From positions 17,825 through 81,824 of the forward strand of contig JAKABW010000004.1 of NCBI GenBank assembly GCA_021796535.1: a stretch of DNA of 64,000 nt, in the 5' to 3' direction. The number at the start of each line of letters is the position of its first letter. Position 1 is the stretch's first letter. Shown one piece after another: positions 54,521-63,881 of the stretch. A model generated the notes under the pieces. The model was not told where the DNA came from. It saw only the letters and a list, made by a program, of their open reading frames with translations, and made no database searches. This DNA is from Actinomycetes bacterium (lineage in GTDB: Bacteria; Actinomycetota; Acidimicrobiia; Acidimicrobiales; Bog-793). A program made the translations under genes and the position numbers.

Positions 54521-55416
54521 TATCTGTTCCTGGCATCCGTCTTTGCCAAAATACCTTCGGCAAGAAGATTAAAACCCAGTACAGTCACCGCAATGGCCAG
54601 CGTGGGCCAAAGCACGAGCAGAGGATCCGTCAAAATTACACTTTGCGCTTCGCTCAACATATCTCCCCAAGCCGGAGAAGGGGGAGGGGTACCCAACCCC
54701 AGGTAGGAAAGTCCCGCTTCGGATAAAACCGCCACGGAAAACAAAAGCATCGTCTGCACCGTCAGCACGGGGAGAATATTCGGGAGGATATGGCGTTTGA
54801 CGGTCATCATTTTCCCCAAACCGTATGCCCTGGCCGTCAGGACATAGTCCGATTTGTATACTTTTATCACGTTCACTCTCGTAACCCGCGTCACATAAGG
54901 TATAAAAGCTATTCCTATCGCCAAAACCGCCGTTAGGGTTGAACTGCCGTAGCGCACGGAAATTAGAGTCGCCAAAAGCAACGCCGGGAAAGCAAGAAGT
55001 ATGTCGCTCAAACGCATAATCGCTTCCGAAACACCCCTGCGGCCGATAGCCACATAAATGCCCAGTGAGCTGCCGGCCATGATGCCGATAAAAGTGGCCA
55101 GCAAACCGGAATAAACGGTAATCCAAGCACCGGCCATCAACCTGGACAACTCATCCCTGCCCTCCTGATCCGTTCCCAGCAGATGGGACGACGTGGAGCC
55201 CTGCAGAATATGGGGCGAAATATAGTTGACGGGATTGTAAGGCGTCCAAAAGAGCGACACTATGCCCATCGCCGCCACAAAAAAAACCATTGCCGCCCCA
55301 AGCCACAGCGTCAGATTGGAGCGTCCGGTTTGATAAGAGGTATTTTTTGTTACATACCAGTCAGAAAGCAGTACCATGGCTGTATTATTGTCTTTGATCT
55401 GCTCCGGATCATACAT
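54520..55416 (-). CDS. Peptide ABC transporter permease (OppC/DppC-type)
   Basis: A permease of about 298 aa with an N-terminal helix, a small outside loop (NYISPHILQGSTSSHLLGTDQEGRD, the family's LGTD-x-x-GRD box) and five more helices. The EAA-type coupling loop is in ARAYGLGKMMTVKRHILPNI. I choose ATG at 55416 rather than TTG at 55422 because GAGAGG lies eight bases before it. Its start overlaps the end of the preceding permease. Confidence 0.9.
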   Translation of the reverse strand: MYDPEQIKDNNTAMVLLSDWYVTKNTSYQTGRSNLTLWLGAAMVFFVAAMGIVSLFWTPYNPVNYISPHILQGSTSSHLLGTDQEGRDELSRLMAGAWITVYSGLLATFIGIMAGSSLGIYVAIGRRGVSEAIMRLSDILLAFPALLLATLISVRYGSSTLTAVLAIGIAFIPYVTRVTRVNVIKVYKSDYVLTARAYGLGKMMTVKRHILPNILPVLTVQTMLLFSVAVLSEAGLSYLGLGTPPPSPAWGDMLSEAQSVILTDPLLVLWPTLAIAVTVLGFNLLAEGILAKTDARNR

Positions 55417-56359
55417 AGTCAAACCCTCTCGGGTCTATTATGTGATAGACAATATCAATAAGGTAATTAATTACAAGTACAATACCAATAAGAATAAGAC
55501 ATATATCACGCAATAATAATAAATCACGGTTATTTATCGAAGTGATTAATAAAGTACCCATACCCGGCAAAGAAAAAACCGATTCCACTATCACGGCGCC
55601 GACGATCAACGCTATCACCTGTATGCCGAATACTGTCAGTACCTCTACAGTTATATTGCGTCTGCCGTGACGCCACAGTGCCCTAGCGGGAGTGAGTCCT
55701 TTGGCCAATGCTGTTCTGTAATAATTGGAATTGAGGACTTCTATAAAAGCCGTTCTTATATATCTGGACAAAAAACAACCTTCGGCAATTGCCAGCGACA
55801 AAGAGGGCATAATCAAAGATTCCAGCGACCCCGATACGCTCGAAGACCAGCCCGGAAAACCCGTGGTTGGCAAAAGCTCCAGTTTCACTCCCAAAAGTAC
55901 TATCAGCAGCATACCGGCAACGAAACCGGGGACGGAAACGCCTATCTGAGACAGGGCCAAAATCAAAGTGCCGAATTTGTTTCTGTACGACAGTCCGCCC
56001 AAAACGGCCAAGACTACCGCTATCACGAATGCAAACAGCATCGACATCGCAACCAGAGGAAACGTTACGGCAGCCGAGGAAGCTATTTCGGCTCCGAGAC
56101 TTTGGCCCGAGATATAAGAATTGCCCAAATGCAACGTGAGCAGTCCGGTGATCCAGTGCCAGTACTGCCAATAAAACGGATGATCAAAACCGAGTTTTTT
56201 ATTTAACGCGGCCAAGGAAGCTCTGTCGGCCTGCGTGCCCAAAATAACCTCTGCCGGAGATCCCGGCAAAATATCCACCAAAGCAAATATAATGACGGAC
56301 GAAAATATGAACGATATCAGCAAGTAGATAAAGTGCCTATACAGATAGCGGATCATCAC
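55409..56359 (-). CDS. Peptide ABC transporter permease (OppB/DppB-type)
   Basis: A 316-aa permease with six membrane helices. LPGSPAEVILGTQADRASLAALNKKLGFDHPFYWQYWHWITG is the conserved outer loop after helix 1, of the OppB/DppB group, and ALAKGLTPARALWRHGRRNI is the coupling loop. It follows the binding-protein gene by about 46 nt and overlaps the OppC-like gene. Confidence 0.92.
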   Translation of the reverse strand: MMIRYLYRHFIYLLISFIFSSVIIFALVDILPGSPAEVILGTQADRASLAALNKKLGFDHPFYWQYWHWITGLLTLHLGNSYISGQSLGAEIASSAAVTFPLVAMSMLFAFVIAVVLAVLGGLSYRNKFGTLILALSQIGVSVPGFVAGMLLIVLLGVKLELLPTTGFPGWSSSVSGSLESLIMPSLSLAIAEGCFLSRYIRTAFIEVLNSNYYRTALAKGLTPARALWRHGRRNITVEVLTVFGIQVIALIVGAVIVESVFSLPGMGTLLITSINNRDLLLLRDICLILIGIVLVINYLIDIVYHIIDPRGFDYV

Positions 56360-56405
56360 AATTCAGATTAGTACCTGTATGCGACGATACAAAGTAAAGC
56401 CGCTA

Positions 56406-58031
56406 TTATCTCGCTGAGTAACCTTGGGCAATCAGGCCGGGGGTCGGCTTACCCCCGAAGGAAACATGCGTCAGGTCAAAGGATTCCGAATAGCCATATT
56501 TGGGAAGACCAGTGATACCTTTGTCGTGGACTTCTATCACAGGCAATACGTACAGCCAAACATTTACGGCATCGGCGGTAATTTCCCGTAAAATTTGGCG
56601 CATGCCCCGGATCCAGCCTGTCTTGGTGGGAGCAGCGTTGGCAGCGGTCAGTTGTCTGGCTATTGCGGCGCTTCCGGCAAAATGCCAATAGTATTTCTGG
56701 TTGGCATAATTGGCAACGTCTCGCGCTTCGGCATGATCGATGATTGTCAGACTAAAAGCCCCGCCGTAGAAAACTTTGCTCAGCCAGAGCGGCCACGACA
56801 CCTGCCGGATATGCACCGTTATTCCGACGGCGGCCAACTCCTGCTGAATAATGGGACCGGCCAACTGTGCATAGTAGTAAGGGGGCAACGTAAGGGTAGT
56901 GGAAAATCCGTTCGGATACCCGGCTTGATTTAGCAAAGCTTTCGCTTTGGCTACGTTGTAAGGATAGTAATTGGCCAAATCGGTATAATAGGGATCGGCC
57001 GGCACGGAATCTGAGCCTATCGCTATGCTTTTGCCGCCGGCCGCTACGTTGATCACCTCTTTTTTGTTGATGGCGTATTCCAAAGCTTTCCTGACAAGTT
57101 TGTTATTAAAAGGCCGAACCGCATTGTTTATTGTCAATTGAACCTTACCGTTGGAAAGCCCGCTTATCAGAACGTATTTTTTGGGAGCTGACGAAAAAAG
57201 CGAAATATCGGAAGGCGTAGCCAAATCGTCTATCACATTTATCTGACCCGTCAAAAGGGCCGTGTCCTCGGCAGAAGGATCCGTAAAGTAACGAAACTCG
57301 ACCCCGCCCACATTCGGAAGTCGTCCGAAGTACCTATGGTTCAATCCGAGGGAAATACTGTAGTTATTGACTTCCCCGGTCACCACGTAAGGACCGGTTC
57401 CTATCGGGTGGGTGGCAAGCGTTTTTACGGTGGAGGGATCCAAAATGACACCGTTGGAGTAAGCGGCCATATCAAACAGAAAGGACCAGCTCTTTTGTAC
57501 AAGACTCACAACCACTTTATCGCCGACGGCCTGGGCGCTTTTTACGTCAAAAATATCCCTATACGGATATGAGGGATCCCTGAGAACCCTGTCGATGCTG
57601 AAAACGACGTCGTGCGGCGTCAGAAGGTCTCCGTTGGAAAAGTGAACATTTTTCCTGATCGTGAAAGTGTAGACAGTGCCGTTGGCAGAAGTCGTCCATT
57701 TGGTAGCCAGCACCGGTATGACGGTGCCGTTGGGGGCCAACTCGACCAGGTGCTGCAGTACGTTGTAATCTATTACTTCGTCGATGGCCTGGGCGGCATT
57801 GGCCGTAGGATCGAGGGTGGGAGGAAAAACAGAAGAGCCCACCACCAATATTTTTTTGCTCGGTTGGCTTAATCTATGCCCGGTTATACCCGTCGACAAC
57901 GATTTTTTTTGAAAACTTGCAGTTCTAAAACCCGCCGACTGCGCTCCCATATAGGAAAAAGATGACACCAACGCCAGTAAGACCAGAGGCAGTAAAATTT
58001 TCAGCGCACTGCGTGAAGAATATTTATACAT
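56406..58031 (-). CDS. Peptide ABC transporter substrate-binding protein (SBP family 5)
   Basis: A family 5 extracytoplasmic solute-binding protein of about 541 aa. The frame is open to 58160, but the ATG at 58031 (MYKYSSRSALKILLPLVLLALVSSF) gives a normal signal peptide and follows GGTGGGA. There is no lipobox Cys, so it may be anchored by the signal helix or secreted, which is unusual for a Gram-positive-type binding protein. Conserved: VFPPTLDPTANAAQAIDEVIDYNVLQHLVE, TVYTFTIRKNVHFSNGDLLTPHDVVFSIDRV, IGTGPYVV and VRKALEYAINKKEVI. First gene of the importer operon. Confidence 0.92.
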   Translation of the reverse strand: MYKYSSRSALKILLPLVLLALVSSFSYMGAQSAGFRTASFQKKSLSTGITGHRLSQPSKKILVVGSSVFPPTLDPTANAAQAIDEVIDYNVLQHLVELAPNGTVIPVLATKWTTSANGTVYTFTIRKNVHFSNGDLLTPHDVVFSIDRVLRDPSYPYRDIFDVKSAQAVGDKVVVSLVQKSWSFLFDMAAYSNGVILDPSTVKTLATHPIGTGPYVVTGEVNNYSISLGLNHRYFGRLPNVGGVEFRYFTDPSAEDTALLTGQINVIDDLATPSDISLFSSAPKKYVLISGLSNGKVQLTINNAVRPFNNKLVRKALEYAINKKEVINVAAGGKSIAIGSDSVPADPYYTDLANYYPYNVAKAKALLNQAGYPNGFSTTLTLPPYYYAQLAGPIIQQELAAVGITVHIRQVSWPLWLSKVFYGGAFSLTIIDHAEARDVANYANQKYYWHFAGSAAIARQLTAANAAPTKTGWIRGMRQILREITADAVNVWLYVLPVIEVHDKGITGLPKYGYSESFDLTHVSFGGKPTPGLIAQGYSAR

Positions 58032-58203
58032 TATATTTTCCCACCTATTCCATATAAAAAACTCGCAAGGCAACAACAGAACTGAATTTGCATCTAAAAT
58101 ACCTTGTGAATAAGGCGCATAGTGCTTAAATACTGTAACACAACTGCAATATTGCCACAACCAAATTGGCGTTGCAGCAGAATCGCTAAAATCTTAACAA
58201 AAT

Positions 58204-59340
58204 ATGACACCTCCTAACGAGATGAAAACAAAAATAGACAGTTCCCATAACCAGTACGGTTCCATAACGGATATAGAAGGAGTCCTGGTGGGACAAGCCG
58301 AGCTCGGGTCGCAATTGCCCACGACGGGGGTGACGGCCATACTGACTCCCAACGGAGCAACGGCGGCCTTTGACTGTCGCGGCGGAGCGCCGGCCACCCA
58401 CGAAACGGATTTGCTCAGATGCGGAAATTTGGTGGAACGGGTGCAGGGGTTTACACTGAGCGGCGGCAGCAGTTTCGGACTCGTGACGGCGTGCGGAGTA
58501 CAGCAGTATTTGGCCGAACGCAATTTGGGGTGGCGCGTCGGCAAATCTCCGGAAGAAGTCGTGCCCATAGTACCGGCAGCTGCCATCTTTGACCTGGGCA
58601 GAAATGGCTCTTTTACCAAACGACCTACTTTTGAACTCGGCTACCAAAGCGCTGCGGCGGCGGCAAGCGGTTACGTCAGAGAGGGATCGGTCGGAGCCGG
58701 CAGCGGCGCCGAGATCGGAGGAATGTTGGGACTCAGACTGTCGGGGGGCATCGGTACCGGATGCGTAAAAACAGATGACGGAATACTCGTGGGCGCCATT
58801 GTTGTCCTCAATTCGGCCGGTCTGCCGATCGATGCCGAAACAGGGGAACTGATTGCCAAAAGGCATCTCAATAGCATCTTTTGCCGCTCCGATTCGGTAC
58901 CTGATATGCCGTCACCGACAGAAAAAGAAATTTCCGCCTGGAAACTCTACGCGGCCGACAAAACGCCGGGAGCCAAATCCGGGGAAATACCCACAAATGC
59001 GAATACCGTGATAGGCGTCATAGCGACAAACGCGGCGCTCAGCCGCTCCGAACTTTATAAATTGGCAAAAATTGCCCACGACGGACTGGCCAGATCGGTC
59101 GTGCCGATCCACACCTTATTTGACGGAGACACTTTATTCTCCCTTTCCACGGGACAACTAACCCTCGGCGGCGATCCGTCTGTTCTGACGCAGGAAAAAG
59201 CGCTCGTACTGAGCAGGATCTATGAATGCGGAGCGACCGCCGTGGCAAGAGCCGTGGCAAGAGCTACGGTAACCGCCGAACCCAAAGGAGACCTGCCGAG
59301 TTACAGAGATTTTTTCCCCAGCATATATAACGTCAGTTGA
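58204..59340 (+). CDS. P1 family (DmpA-like) aminopeptidase/peptidase
   Basis: A 378-aa protein of the DmpA/P1 Ntn-hydrolase family, which matures by self-cleavage before a nucleophile. SITDIEGVLVGQ, TGVTAILTPNGATAAFDCRGGAPATHETDLL, GFTLSGGSSFGLVTACGV and SVGAGSGAEIGGM form the N-terminal part. The expected cleavage/nucleophile region is GAIVVLNSAGLPID, with Asn-Ser as in the Gly/Asn-Ser pairs of the family, although some actinobacterial members lack an autocleavage Ser. VIGVIATNAALSRSELYKLAKIAHDGLARSV is the C-terminal subunit signature. It is divergent from the peptide importer operon, and both could serve peptide use. Its end overlaps the convergent holB gene by 8 nt. Confidence 0.9.
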   Translation: MTPPNEMKTKIDSSHNQYGSITDIEGVLVGQAELGSQLPTTGVTAILTPNGATAAFDCRGGAPATHETDLLRCGNLVERVQGFTLSGGSSFGLVTACGVQQYLAERNLGWRVGKSPEEVVPIVPAAAIFDLGRNGSFTKRPTFELGYQSAAAAASGYVREGSVGAGSGAEIGGMLGLRLSGGIGTGCVKTDDGILVGAIVVLNSAGLPIDAETGELIAKRHLNSIFCRSDSVPDMPSPTEKEISAWKLYAADKTPGAKSGEIPTNANTVIGVIATNAALSRSELYKLAKIAHDGLARSVVPIHTLFDGDTLFSLSTGQLTLGGDPSVLTQEKALVLSRIYECGATAVARAVARATVTAEPKGDLPSYRDFFPSIYNVS

Positions 59341-60421
59341 CATAAGCCAGCTCAAACAGCAAGGAGGTGAGAAGGATTTCCTCGTTGGGATTGCGGCCGA
59401 GAGCAAGAGAGGCTTCCTCCAACCGCTGAATACGTTGCCAGGCAACCGGAATATCTTCGCCGGCATAGCTTGAACCTATTTTTTGATAGTAGCCGTGAAT
59501 CAGTTCCGAAAAGCCCGCCCTCAGTTCATCCGTTCTGACCCTTCTGACTTTTCGCTTGGTCCCATCTTCAATCTTCTGCCTGACGGCAGCCGACAAACCC
59601 CCTGTTTCCTTGGCGGAGGCCGCCGCATCGGCCAATTCCTGTTTGCCGTCTTCGAGAAGCTGTTCGCTCAAGCTGTCAAGTGATGCCAGAATGTCGTCCA
59701 CTATCCCGGCGACGACAGCCCCTTCCGCCCTGATTCTGTCCGGTATGTCGTGCCAGATTTTCCGCCGCGTAACAAAACTTCCGTCTTCTAACAGCATATA
59801 AGCCCTGGCCAGACTGCCCCTGGAGAACAAGGCTATTTCGTGTGCCTGAGCGGCATCCGCTCCTCGCTCTGCGAGAATGCGCTCAATCAAGTCATCCGCC
59901 AAAGGGTTAAATTGGACTTGCATACACCTGGATGCGACGGTCACCAAATGTTGAGTTATTTCTTCGGTTAAAATAACGAATACGGTTCCCTCGGGCGGTT
60001 CTTCTATGGTTTTCAGAAGCGCCGTTGCCGCTTCTTCTGCCAGGTGAAAATCGCACAGGACTATTACCTGCCTCTTGGCAATGCTGGGGGATCTCTGAGC
60101 CAAAGCCGTTACGCTTCTGGCCATATCGACGGAGATTTGCGATCCTTCGCGCTCTATCACAACCAAGTCTCTGTGAAGTTCGGCCAAGGCATCGTCGCAA
60201 TGGGCACAGGAGCCGCATCCCATGTCGTCGCAAAGGAGAGAGGCGGCAAATGCCAAAGCGGCACTCTTTTTACCGGTACCGGCCGGTCCCAAAAACATAT
60301 AGGCGTGCACCGGCGAGAGGAGAGAAGTCTTCAGCAGTTTTTTTGCCGCTTCCTGTCCCACAACCGCATCCAAAACCGGAGCGTAATTGCCGCTCATGCG
60401 ATCTGCGTCCGTCACGGACAT
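59333..60421 (-). CDS. holB: DNA polymerase III delta' subunit
   Basis: Clamp-loader subunit of about 362 aa. VVGQEAAKKLLKTSLL, the P-loop GPAGTGKKSAA, a zinc-type Cys cluster (LLCDDMGCGSCAHCDD), the SRC-like segment VASRCMQVQFNPL and AATALLKTIEEPPEGTVFVILT match HolB/DnaX-like AAA+ proteins. The frame extends to 60451 inside tmk; I prefer the ATG at 60421 because GGGGTG lies about eight bases before it and it sits only 4 nt after the tmk stop. tmk-holB is a common bacterial pair. Confidence 0.9.
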   Translation of the reverse strand: MSVTDADRMSGNYAPVLDAVVGQEAAKKLLKTSLLSPVHAYMFLGPAGTGKKSAALAFAASLLCDDMGCGSCAHCDDALAELHRDLVVIEREGSQISVDMARSVTALAQRSPSIAKRQVIVLCDFHLAEEAATALLKTIEEPPEGTVFVILTEEITQHLVTVASRCMQVQFNPLADDLIERILAERGADAAQAHEIALFSRGSLARAYMLLEDGSFVTRRKIWHDIPDRIRAEGAVVAGIVDDILASLDSLSEQLLEDGKQELADAAASAKETGGLSAAVRQKIEDGTKRKVRRVRTDELRAGFSELIHGYYQKIGSSYAGEDIPVAWQRIQRLEEASLALGRNPNEEILLTSLLFELAYVN

Positions 60422-60425
60422 ATTT

Positions 60426-61034
60426 TTACACCCCGAGACGCGGTTGGACAAGACGATTTATTCTTTCCGCAATTTCGGATACGCCGCCGGTTCCGTCTAT
60501 GACCACCCATGCGGCAGGGTTATCGCTTGCCAAGCGCCGAAAGCCTTCCAGCACCCTTTCATGAAAAGCGTGTCCTTCGCCCTCGATCCGGTCGTCCGCC
60601 AAAGGCTTTCTCTCCCCGGCAATTTCCAAACTTATGTCCAGCAGGACATAGATGTCGGGTTCCAAACCATAAGAAGCAAAGCTCACGACTTCTTCCACTT
60701 CGTCAATCGGAAGTCTTCGGCCGAAACCTTGGTAAGCAATGGTTGAAGCAGAATACCTGTCACAGACCACATTACGGCCCTGTTCAAGCGCCGGTTCGAT
60801 TACCTCTTTGACATGTTGCGCTCTGGCGGCTGCCATCAGAAAAAGTTCTGCCTTGGGCATAAGCAAAACCTCATCCGATTCAAGCAGCAAAGATCTGATC
60901 TTTTCACCCAATTTGGTCCCGCCCGGCTCTCGCGTCAAAAAAGCGTTTATTTTTTCGGCAAAAAGCTTGGCTTGGGTAGATTTTCCGGCGGCATCCCCGC
61001 CTTCAAAAACTATAAACTTACCTCTTTTGGTCAT
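60426..61034 (-). CDS. tmk: Thymidylate kinase
   Basis: Phosphorylates dTMP to dTDP. 202 aa, normal. P-loop FEGGDAAGKSTQAKLF, the DR/E motif TREPGGTKLGEKIR, and CDRYSASTIAYQGFGR, which holds the conserved Arg/Tyr of the TMP site. The LID region is in EIAGERKPLADDRIEGEGHAF. It lies between topA (36 nt upstream) and holB (4 nt downstream). Confidence 0.96.
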   Translation of the reverse strand: MTKRGKFIVFEGGDAAGKSTQAKLFAEKINAFLTREPGGTKLGEKIRSLLLESDEVLLMPKAELFLMAAARAQHVKEVIEPALEQGRNVVCDRYSASTIAYQGFGRRLPIDEVEEVVSFASYGLEPDIYVLLDISLEIAGERKPLADDRIEGEGHAFHERVLEGFRRLASDNPAAWVVIDGTGGVSEIAERINRLVQPRLGV

Positions 61035-61070
61035 ATACCCAGATTACTTCCGAAGACCGCCGGATACACG

Positions 61071-63881
61071 CTAAAGGGTCGCCGACTTTTTGGCGGGCGC
61101 CTTTTTCACGGCAGTACTTTTGGCGGCAGCTTTTGTCGCCGACTTTTTGGCGGCAGTACTTTTGGCGGGCGCCTTTTTCACGGCAGTTCTTTTGGCGGCA
61201 GCTTTTGTCGCCGACTTTTTGGCGGGCGCCTTTTTGGCTCCCGTCTTTTTCTTGATGTCTCCCTGGGCGGCCAATGTTGCTTTTCTTTCGGCCAAAAGTT
61301 CCGCGGCACGTTCCATGGTCAGAGAGAGAGGATCATCTCCCCTGCGAAGCGAAGCATTTACCTCTCCATCCGTTACATAAGGTCCGAATCTTCCCGTTTT
61401 CAGCAATATTTTTTTTCCTGTTACCGGATCCGTCCCCACCTCCACGGCCGGGGAAGACGCTTTGGCTGACCTTCTCTCTTTTGGTTTTGCCAACAAATCC
61501 AAAGCCTCCGGGAGGCTTATACTGAAAATACTTTCTTCGCTTTCCAGGCTTCTGGAGTCATTCTCTCTTTGGATGTAAGGACCGTAACGCCCGCTTTTGG
61601 CCCAAATCTCGATTCCGGTCTCCGGATCTTTCCCCACCAATCTGGGTAAAGATAAAAGCTTTATGGCGTCGTCCAAGGTAATCTCCGCGGACGACATATA
61701 ACTCAGCAGCGATGCCGCTTTGGATTTGGCAGGGTCTTCGGAGTCCACCAATTGCACGTAAGGACCGAATCTCCCTTTTTTCAACATCACATCACACTTT
61801 GTTTCCGGATCCGTTCCCAAAAAGCGTTCTTCGGGAATAGCTTCCAGTAACTCAACGGCTTTTTCCACCGTCAATTCGTCCGGGGGCAAGTCCTCCGATA
61901 TCGAAACCCGCTGTTCGCCGCATTCCAGGTAAGGACCGTAACGACCTACCCTGGCTGTGATCGTTCGACCCGATGTGTCTTGGCCTATCGGTATGGAGTT
62001 GATTTCTCTGGCGTCTATCATGGCCAATCTGTCGGCAATGAGGTTTTTGAGTCCGATCGTTTGAGCATCCTGTACGCTTGCGGCATCAGGGTCATTTGTC
62101 CCGTTGGCTTCGCCAAAGTAAAATTTTTGGAGCCAAGGCAACATATCCTCTTCGCCGTTCGCAATGGCGTCCAGGTCATTTTCCATGGAGGCGGTAAAAC
62201 TGTAGTCGACGAGTTTCGTGAAGTACTTTTCCAACAGAGAAACCGCCGCAAAAGCCAAAAACGTCGGCACCAAGGCCGTGCCTTTTTTCCAGACGTATCC
62301 TCTGTCCTGAATGGTTTGCAGCATGGAGGCATACGTGGAAGGTCTGCCCACCCCGAGTTCTTCCACTTTTTTGACGAGGGAAGCTTCCGTATAGCGGGCC
62401 GGCGGTTTGGTTTGATGGCCCGTCGGGTTAATTTCTTCCGGCGTAAGCCGGTCCCCCTCTCTGAGTTGAGGCAGCATGGTTTCTTCGGAGTCTTCTTCGG
62501 AATCGGTGCCTTCTTTGTAAATCTGCAAAAAGCCCGGCGAGGTTATTACGGTTCCCGAAGCCGAAAATTCCGCCATCGATCCCCCGGGGAACCTCCCGGC
62601 ATCCCCGGAAAGAACGGATTTGATTCTGACTTTTACCGTTTTCCCCAAAGCATCCGCCATCTGGGAAGCCATGGTTCTTTTGTAAATCAGCTCATAAAGT
62701 TTTGCTTCATCGGGAGTCAGTTTTCTTGCCAATTCCGTCGGCTCTCTGAACCTGTCGCCGGCCGGCCTGATGGCTTCGTGAGCCTCTTGGGCATTTTTGA
62801 CTTTTTTTACATACAACCTGGGTTGTTTCGGCAAACTCTGACCGCCGAAGCAGTCTGCTATCTTGCGCCGTATTTCCCCCAGGGCTACTTCGGACAAATT
62901 GGTGGAATCCGTCCTCATGTAGGTGATATGGCCCTGTTCGTAAAGTCTTTGCGCTATCTGCATGGTTCTTTGCGCCGAAAACCTGAGTTTGCGCCCGGCT
63001 TCCTGCTGCAAAGTGGATGTGATAAAAGGTGCAGCGGGCGACCTTTTATAGGGACGCTCCTCTATGCCGCTGACTTCAAATTGGCCTTTTTTCAATACTT
63101 CGCTCAGTAAAACGGCTGTTTCTTCGTCCAACAATTCCAACTGTGCTTCGGCCGATATGGCGCCCGAGGAATTGAAAGAAGAACCGTCGGCAACTTTTAT
63201 GTCATTGATCTTTGCAAGTGAGGCCGGAAATTTCTGATTCCCTTCGGTCAGAAGCTGAGCCGAGATGTCCCACCAACTCGCCGATACAAATTTTATCCTT
63301 TCGCGTTCGCGCTCTACGACAATTCTTGTAAACACGCTTTGTACCCGACCGGCCGAGAGACCCTGCATAACTTTTTTCCAAAGCACCGGTGAAACTTCGT
63401 AGCCGTAAAGGCGGTCCAGGATTCTCCTTGCTTCCTGGGCGTTGACCAAGTCCGTATCCACTTCCCTGGGGTGTTGGATGGCAAATTCTATGGCACTTTC
63501 CGTAATTTCGTGAAACACCATGCGCTTGACGGGCACTTTGGGTTTCAGGACCTCAAACAAATGCCAGGCTATCGACTCCCCTTCGCGGTCTTCATCGGTG
63601 GCCAGATACAGTTCGCTGGCAGAAGACAGCAACTTTTTTAACTTATTGACTTGCTCCCGTTTAGAGGAGGGCACGACATACAAAGGTTTAAATTCATGCT
63701 CGACGTCAACCCCCAATCTGGCCCACGGTTCTTTTTTTACCTCTTGTGGAATTTCGGCGGCCGATTTTGGCAAATCCCGAATATGACCTATGGAAGACTC
63801 CACCAAAAAATCTGACCCCAGAAAAGCACCGATAGTTTTTGCCTTGGCCGGCGACTCTACAATAACTAAAGGTTTTGCCAT
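61071..63881 (-). CDS. topA: DNA topoisomerase I
   Basis: Type IA topoisomerase, relaxes negative supercoils. 936 aa, standard actinobacterial size. TOPRIM at the N-terminus (LVIVESPAKAKTI, ATDEDREGESIAWHL), catalytic Tyr about 321 in ITYMRTDSTNLS, then four C-terminal repeats without zinc Cys, each with a G-x-D-P-x-T...GRYGPY/GRFGPYV core. The last 60 residues are a Lys/Ala/Pro-rich tail (KKAPAKKSATKAAAK), histone H1-like, as in mycobacterial and streptomycete TopA, where it aids DNA binding and processivity. No clear Shine-Dalgarno is seen; the message may be leaderless. Confidence 0.96.
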   Translation of the reverse strand: MAKPLVIVESPAKAKTIGAFLGSDFLVESSIGHIRDLPKSAAEIPQEVKKEPWARLGVDVEHEFKPLYVVPSSKREQVNKLKKLLSSASELYLATDEDREGESIAWHLFEVLKPKVPVKRMVFHEITESAIEFAIQHPREVDTDLVNAQEARRILDRLYGYEVSPVLWKKVMQGLSAGRVQSVFTRIVVERERERIKFVSASWWDISAQLLTEGNQKFPASLAKINDIKVADGSSFNSSGAISAEAQLELLDEETAVLLSEVLKKGQFEVSGIEERPYKRSPAAPFITSTLQQEAGRKLRFSAQRTMQIAQRLYEQGHITYMRTDSTNLSEVALGEIRRKIADCFGGQSLPKQPRLYVKKVKNAQEAHEAIRPAGDRFREPTELARKLTPDEAKLYELIYKRTMASQMADALGKTVKVRIKSVLSGDAGRFPGGSMAEFSASGTVITSPGFLQIYKEGTDSEEDSEETMLPQLREGDRLTPEEINPTGHQTKPPARYTEASLVKKVEELGVGRPSTYASMLQTIQDRGYVWKKGTALVPTFLAFAAVSLLEKYFTKLVDYSFTASMENDLDAIANGEEDMLPWLQKFYFGEANGTNDPDAASVQDAQTIGLKNLIADRLAMIDAREINSIPIGQDTSGRTITARVGRYGPYLECGEQRVSISEDLPPDELTVEKAVELLEAIPEERFLGTDPETKCDVMLKKGRFGPYVQLVDSEDPAKSKAASLLSYMSSAEITLDDAIKLLSLPRLVGKDPETGIEIWAKSGRYGPYIQRENDSRSLESEESIFSISLPEALDLLAKPKERRSAKASSPAVEVGTDPVTGKKILLKTGRFGPYVTDGEVNASLRRGDDPLSLTMERAAELLAERKATLAAQGDIKKKTGAKKAPAKKSATKAAAKRTAVKKAPAKSTAAKKSATKAAAKSTAVKKAPAKKSATL
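61080..61230 (-). repeat. topA: Imperfect repeats encoding the basic TopA tail
   Basis: Units such as GCCGACTTTTTGGCGG and GCGCCTTTTTCACGGCAGT recur several times with small changes in this 150-bp stretch. They encode AAAKxTAVKKAPAKxSAT repeats at the C-terminus of TopA. Nearly identical copies at about 61081-61136 and 61141-61206 point to recent duplication or gene conversion. Confidence 0.8.

Noticed and set aside
61080-61230. CRISPR-like repeats in the topA 3' end
   Set aside because: The repeats are in frame, lack regular unique spacers and encode the known Lys/Ala tail of actinobacterial TopA.
61980-63110. 376-aa plus-strand ORF opposite topA
   Set aside because: Antisense frame of topA; no motifs and an atypical Phe/Arg-rich composition.
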